Part shown: positions 7,336 to 10,703 of the stretch, piece by piece
Layout: each line of letters opens with the position of its first letter
Position numbering within the stretch: position 1 is the stretch's first letter
Origin: an uncultured Clostridia bacterium
GTDB lineage: Bacteria; Bacillota; Clostridia; Peptostreptococcales; Anaerovoracaceae
Length of the DNA stretch: 10,703 bases
Assembly (NCBI GenBank): GCA_934278965.1
Contig: CAKQWL010000141.1
Location: forward strand, 1 to 10,703
Direction of reading: 5' to 3'
Notes under the pieces: generated by a model
What the model saw: the letters and a program-made list of their open reading frames with translations, nothing else
Told to the model about the DNA's origin: nothing
Database searches by the model: none
Position numbers and translations under genes: made by a program

Positions 7336-7375
7336 AAAACAACAAAAGACCCCGCCTGCTTTTTTGCAGGCGGGG
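7336..7375 (-). terminator. Intrinsic terminator of pnp
   Basis: CCCCGCCTGC (7350-7359) and GCAGGCGGGG (7366-7375) form a perfect 10-bp GC-rich stem with a six-base loop. On the - strand it is followed by TCTTTTGTTGTTTTT. It lies about 43 nt after the pnp stop and separates the core block from the csoR-copA promoter. No gene is seen between here and the operators. Confidence 0.9.
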
Positions 7376-7418
7376 CTTGCTCTTCTTTTTCTGTCTTCAC
7401 GCTTTCTCTGCGGAAATC

Positions 7419-9518
7419 CTACAGGAGCTCCTTCCGTGAAAGGTTGATTCGATTCTGGCTGTCAATCTCTGTTACTTTAACCTTGACCTTGTCGCCGATA
7501 TTCATCACATCTTCGACCTTTTCCACTCTTTCTTTCGCCATCTTGGAAATGTGCAGAAGTCCTTCTTTTCCCGGCAGGATCTCGATGAAAGCGCCGAAAT
7601 TCATGATACGGGTTACCGTTCCCTCATAAACCTCTCCGACCTCAACATCCTTTGTCAGAAGCTCAATCTGCTTCATGGCAGCATTCGCGCTGTCCATATC
7701 CGGTGCCGCGATATAAACCAGCCCGGTATCATCGATATCGATCTTCACGCCGGTTTCCGCAATAATCTTATTGATCGTCTTTCCGCCCGGTCCGATCACG
7801 GTACGGATCTTCTCGGTATCGATCATCATCGAAATAATGCGCGGTGCGTACGGTGAAAGCTCCTTTCTCGGCTCCGGAATTTCCTCCAGCATCTGTCCGA
7901 GAATATACATTCTGCCCTCATGCGCCTGCGCGAGTGCATTTTTCAAAATTTCTCTGGAAAGGCCGTGCACCTTGATATCCATCTGAATCGCCGTAATACC
8001 TTCTGTCGTTCCGGCTACCTTGAAATCCATATCGCCGAGGAAGTCCTCCATGCCCTGGATATCCGAAAGGATCGCAATCTTGGAGGATCCATCCGGCTCT
8101 ACGCGCTCGATCAATCCCATCGCAATTCCTGATACCGGCCTTTTGATCGGTACACCTGCGTCCATCAGGGAAAGGCACGAACCGCAGGTTGATCCCATGG
8201 AAGTTGAACCGTTTGAAGAAAGTACATCGGATACCACCCGGATCGCGTACGGGAATTCCTCCACACTCGGAAGCACCGGAATCAGTGCCCGCTCCGCGAG
8301 AGCTCCGTGTCCGATTTCTCTTCTTCCCGGACTTCTCATCGGCCTTGCTTCTCCGACGGAATACGGCGGGAAGTTGTAATGATGCATGTATCGTTTTTCT
8401 GTCTCTTCGGTAATTCCGTCAATCGTCTGTGCTTCTCCCATCGCTCCGAGCGTGGTTACAGAAAGCACCTGAGTCTGTCCTCGCTTAAACAAACCGGTAC
8501 CGTGCGTCCTCGGAAGGAATCCGGTCTCACACCAAATCGGACGAATCTCTGTCGTCTTTCGATTGTCCGGACGAATGCCGTCATCCAAAATCATGCTGCG
8601 GACACACTCTTTGGTAATATTATAAAGAGAATTCGCGATATCCTTGCCGTTCTCCGGATAAATCTCCGCAAAATGCTCTTTGGTCTCCACCTCTACGGCA
8701 TCCATATTGTCAAGACGCTCCATTTTATCGAATGTCTTGATTGCCGCACGCATCTTGTCCACCGCATAAGCTCTTACCGCCGCGTCAATCTCCTCCGGAA
8801 TCTTATAAAATTCGATTTCCTGCTTCGGTTTTCCGACCTCTGCAATCACTTCTTCGATAAATTCGATCAGCTTCTTGATTTCCTCATGTGCGAACATGAT
8901 GGCATCCAGCATCGTATCCTCCGGCACTTCATTGGCGCCGGCTTCTACCATCATGATGGCCTCTTTCGTTCCCGAAACGACAAGGTGCATGTCGGAGGCC
9001 TTCCGCTGCTCCAATGTCGGATTTACGATAAACTGACCATCGACCATACCGATCAGCACAGATGCTGTCGGGCCGTCCCAAGGAATGTCCGAAATGGAAA
9101 GTGCCACCGACGATCCGATCATCGCCGCGATCTCCGGCGAGCAGTCCGGATCTACGCACATTACAGTCGCAACAACCTGTACATCATTGTAAAATCCTTT
9201 CGGGAAAAGCGGCCGGATCGGTCTGTCAATCAGTCTGGAATTGAGGATCGCTCTCTCGCTCGGTCTTCCCTCTCTTTTGATAAAACCTCCCGGAATCTTG
9301 CCGGCAGCATACATCCGCTCTTCATAATCGACACTGAGCGGGAAAAAGTCGATATCCGGTCTCGGCTCTTTGGACGCGCATGCGGTCACATTTACCACGG
9401 TATCGCCATATCGCACGGTCACCTGACCGTTCGCCATCTCGCAGACCTTTCCGATCTCCAGTTGGAGAAGCCGCCCGCCGACAGCAGTCCTGAATGTTCT
9501 GTAATCTTCAAATCTCAT
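7419..9518 (-). CDS. pnp: Polynucleotide phosphorylase (polyribonucleotide nucleotidyltransferase)
   Basis: This is a 3'-5' exoribonuclease that degrades RNA phosphorolytically to nucleoside diphosphates. The 699 residues give the full domain set: a first RNase PH-like domain (about 10-145), a helical domain (about 200-240) and a second catalytic RNase PH domain (about 320-540). A KH domain with GPGG at 576-579 and a C-terminal S1 domain (about 625-697, [19 protein letters not shown]) complete it. Catalytic Asp486 and Asp492 (SDIQGMED) fall at the same numbers as in the E. coli enzyme, and [17 protein letters not shown] is also present. I chose ATG 9518. AGGAGG lies 12 nt upstream, rather long, but the alternative TTG 9527 leaves only 3 nt. 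It follows rpsO, the classic arrangement. Confidence 0.97.
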   Translation of the reverse strand: MRFEDYRTFRTAVGGRLLQLEIGKVCEMANGQVTVRYGDTVVNVTACASKEPRPDIDFFPLSVDYEERMYAAGKIPGGFIKREGRPSERAILNSRLIDRPIRPLFPKGFYNDVQVVATVMCVDPDCSPEIAAMIGSSVALSISDIPWDGPTASVLIGMVDGQFIVNPTLEQRKASDMHLVVSGTKEAIMMVEAGANEVPEDTMLDAIMFAHEEIKKLIEFIEEVIAEVGKPKQEIEFYKIPEEIDAAVRAYAVDKMRAAIKTFDKMERLDNMDAVEVETKEHFAEIYPENGKDIANSLYNITKECVRSMILDDGIRPDNRKTTEIRPIWCETGFLPRTHGTGLFKRGQTQVLSVTTLGAMGEAQTIDGITEETEKRYMHHYNFPPYSVGEARPMRSPGRREIGHGALAERALIPVLPSVEEFPYAIRVVSDVLSSNGSTSMGSTCGSCLSLMDAGVPIKRPVSGIAMGLIERVEPDGSSKIAILSDIQGMEDFLGDMDFKVAGTTEGITAIQMDIKVHGLSREILKNALAQAHEGRMYILGQMLEEIPEPRKELSPYAPRIISMMIDTEKIRTVIGPGGKTINKIIAETGVKIDIDDTGLVYIAAPDMDSANAAMKQIELLTKDVEVGEVYEGTVTRIMNFGAFIEILPGKEGLLHISKMAKERVEKVEDVMNIGDKVKVKVTEIDSQNRINLSRKELL

Positions 9519-9601
9519 AATAAACAACTACCTCCTGTTTATCTTTTCTTTCTCGCATTTTCCTTCTGCCTTATGCACCCCTTTGAAGCGTGCCAAGACT
9601 A

Positions 9602-9631
9602 TAAATAAAAGCGAGGTCTTCGGCCTCGCTT
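9602..9631 (-). terminator. Intrinsic terminator between rpsO and pnp
   Basis: On the - strand AAGCGAGG pairs with CCTCGCTT around a short CCGAAGA-type loop, and TTTTATTTAT follows. It lies about 30 nt after the rpsO stop. pnp has no convincing promoter of its own in the roughly 80 nt that remain, so pnp expression probably depends on readthrough. Confidence 0.8.
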
Positions 9632-9662
9632 CAATTTCGTTTCGTAATTATTTTTCGATGAA

Positions 9663-9929
9663 TTACTTTCTTAATCCCAGACGAGCAATCAGGTTTCTGT
9701 ATCTATCAATATCCTTGTTCTTCAGGTAATTAAGAAGATTTCTTCTCTGACCTACCATCTTCAGAAGGCCTCTTCTGGAGTGGTGGTCCTTCTTGTGAAC
9801 CTTAAGATGCTCATTCAGATCATTGATTCTGTAAGTCAGGATCGCAACCTGTACTTCCGGAGAACCGGTGTCTCCCTCTTTCGTCTGATATTCCTTGATA
9901 ATTTCAAGCTTCTTTGTCTGATCAATCAT
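9663..9929 (-). CDS. rpsO: 30S ribosomal protein S15
   Basis: This is a primary 16S rRNA-binding protein of the 30S platform. It is 88 residues, the normal length, and carries the near-invariant [17 protein letters not shown] (19-35), [19 protein letters not shown] (45-63) and C-terminal [13 protein letters not shown]. The first two hold the residues known to contact the 16S rRNA three-way junction. The start at 9929 has AAGGAG (- strand, 9943-9938) with an 8-nt spacer. A promoter and a structured leader precede it and a terminator follows it. S15 in other bacteria represses its own translation through leader RNA, which may apply here. Confidence 0.98.
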   Translation of the reverse strand: MIDQTKKLEIIKEYQTKEGDTGSPEVQVAILTYRINDLNEHLKVHKKDHHSRRGLLKMVGQRRNLLNYLKNKDIDRYRNLIARLGLRK

Positions 9930-9953
9930 TTTCTTTTCTCCTTTTCTTCATTC

Positions 9954-10000
9954 ACCTGTGCCGGGCTTTCGCCGGAGTGTTCGAAAAGCGCAGCAGAGGT
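9954..10000 (-). promoter_or_regulatory. Folded rpsO leader RNA, candidate S15 autoregulatory element
   Basis: In the rpsO leader, ACCTCTG (- strand, 10000-9994) can pair with CACAGGT (9960-9954) with one C-C mismatch. Directly inside the 3' arm sits a second helix, CCGGC-GAAA-GCCCGG (9975-9961), capped by a GNRA loop with one bulged C. The fold ends about 10 nt before the rpsO Shine-Dalgarno. S15 is known to regulate its own mRNA in several phyla through junction-like leader structures. The match to any specific class is not established. Confidence 0.4.
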
Positions 10001-10026
10001 AATTTGGCCGCATACAGCAACAATTT

Positions 10027-10056
10027 ATATTAGCATGTTTTACACTGCTCTGTAAA
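10027..10056 (-). promoter_or_regulatory. Promoter of rpsO(-pnp)
   Basis: On the - strand TTTACA (10056-10051, five of six -35 matches) is followed after 18 bp by TAATAT (10032-10027). The latter is preceded by TG in the extended -10 position (TGCTAATAT). It would give a leader of about 90 nt before the rpsO start. Confidence 0.65.
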
Positions 10057-10086
10057 GCATTTTTCGTAAAAAAGCCAAAAAACGCC

Positions 10087-10703
10087 CTACAAAAATCCTC
10101 TCTGCCGGTGGTATTCTCTGGCCTGCGCGCAATTTGCCGCGATTTCCGCGGAAAGTGCCTCGACGGAGTCAAATTTTCTTTCATCCCGCAGTTTTCTCAA
10201 AAACTCGACGCGGATCCTTCTTCCGTACAATTCCCTGTCAAAATTAAAAATATGCGTTTCCACATTTTTGCGATATTCACCGATCGTCGGCTTTCTCCCC
10301 ACATTGGTTATGCTCGGGTAACAAGTGCCGTTATAAAAGCACTGCGTAATATATACGCCGTTCGGCGGCGATACCATGCCCTCGTCAATATTCAGATTGG
10401 AGGTCGGAAAACCGATCGTGCGTCCAAGACAATTTCCGACAACGACCTCTCCCTCAATGGCATAATTTCTCCCCATATAAAGTGCACATTGATCGACCTT
10501 GCCCGTTTCAATCAGCGTCCGGATCAGAGTACTGCTTACAATCTGCCCGTCTATTTTATACGGCTCCAGAACATGGAGTCCGAACCCTTTTTTCAGGCCC
10601 TCCTCCATCAGCACCTGCGGCGTACCGGCAGCCCGGTAGCCGAATCGGTAATTGAATCCGCAGCAGCCTTCCCGCATCTGAAAACGATCGAGCAAAAGCC
10701 GAT
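10087..10703 (-). CDS. ribF: Bifunctional riboflavin kinase / FAD synthetase (3' part; 5' end beyond right edge)
   Basis: This enzyme phosphorylates riboflavin to FMN and then adenylylates FMN to FAD. About 205 C-terminal codons are visible of a usual 300-320; the nucleotidyltransferase active-site start lies outside. The end of the FAD synthetase domain is recognised by GFNYRFGYRAAGTP and by VSSTLIRTLI (codons from about 10539). The riboflavin kinase domain then shows GRTIGFPTSN (about 10425-10396), NGVYIT, NVGRKPTIGE and ETHIFNFDRELYG; in this family the Glu of ETH (about 10257) acts as the catalytic base. It ends in TAG about 157 nt before rpsO, and no terminator hairpin is evident between the two, so readthrough into rpsO is possible. 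The order ribF-rpsO-pnp is widely conserved in bacteria. Confidence 0.95.
   Translation of the reverse strand, partial: RLLLDRFQMREGCCGFNYRFGYRAAGTPQVLMEEGLKKGFGLHVLEPYKIDGQIVSSTLIRTLIETGKVDQCALYMGRNYAIEGEVVVGNCLGRTIGFPTSNLNIDEGMVSPPNGVYITQCFYNGTCYPSITNVGRKPTIGEYRKNVETHIFNFDRELYGRRIRVEFLRKLRDERKFDSVEALSAEIAANCAQAREYHRQRGFL

Noticed and set aside
9507..9558. Small - strand ORF (about 16 codons from ATG 9558) overlapping the pnp start, as a possible leader peptide
   Set aside because: The Shine-Dalgarno is only about 2 nt from its ATG and the peptide shows no recognisable composition; likely chance.
9519..9601. Possible pnp promoter (TTGGCA with CATAAG 15 bp later, - strand)
   Set aside because: The spacing is too short and the -10 match poor; not supportable beside the clear rpsO promoter upstream.
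8307..9608. Long + strand open frame of 433 codons opposite pnp
   Set aside because: It is an antisense shadow of pnp: its composition follows the reverse complement of conserved PNPase codons and it matches no family. The same applies to the long open frames opposite livM, livG and copA.
10054..10086. T-runs and a weak AT hairpin after ribF as a terminator
   Set aside because: The stem is essentially A-T only with a mismatch, and there is no GC-rich hairpin; not a credible intrinsic terminator.

Overview
The window looks like chromosomal DNA of a Bacillota bacterium, most likely a member of the Clostridia. The reasons are strong AGGAGG-type ribosome binding sites before most genes, a CsoR/CopA copper module of the Gram-positive kind, the core order ribF-rpsO-pnp, and a base composition that looks near balanced by eye. 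Genus and species cannot be read from the sequence. No tRNA, rRNA, CRISPR array, transposase or phage gene is visible.

Region 1 (1-4187, + strand) is the 3' part of a branched-chain amino acid (LIV/HAAT-type) ABC transporter operon. It holds the end of the substrate-binding protein gene, then livH, livM, livG and livF. The last four are nearly contiguous: livM follows livH by 13 nt, livG overlaps livM by 8 nt, and livF follows livG by 3 nt. A 14-bp hairpin separates the binding-protein gene from livH, and a strong hairpin ends the operon.

Region 2 (4263-7242, - strand) is a copper-resistance operon, csoR-copA, convergent with liv and sharing its bidirectional terminator. CsoR carries the full Cys-His-Cys Cu(I) ligand set, and two CsoR-like operators with a weak promoter lie upstream. 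CopA is a Cu(I) P1B-type ATPase with metal-binding domains at both ends. The C-terminal one is preceded by a perfect in-frame AGGAGG and ATG, so the gene may also make a free CopZ-like chaperone. CopA also has Lys where the family normally has Asn in its seventh membrane segment.

Region 3 (7336-10703, - strand) is a core RNA/cofactor block: the 3' part of ribF (FMN/FAD synthesis), rpsO (ribosomal protein S15) with its own promoter and a folded leader, and pnp (polynucleotide phosphorylase). One terminator lies between rpsO and pnp and another after pnp.

Most of the window is ordinary, well-known gene content, and I do not see a wholly new system. The observations most worth following are the nested copZ-like start inside copA, the Tyr-Lys substitution in CopA, and three RNA/DNA control elements: the livK-livH hairpin, the paired CsoR operators and the rpsO leader.
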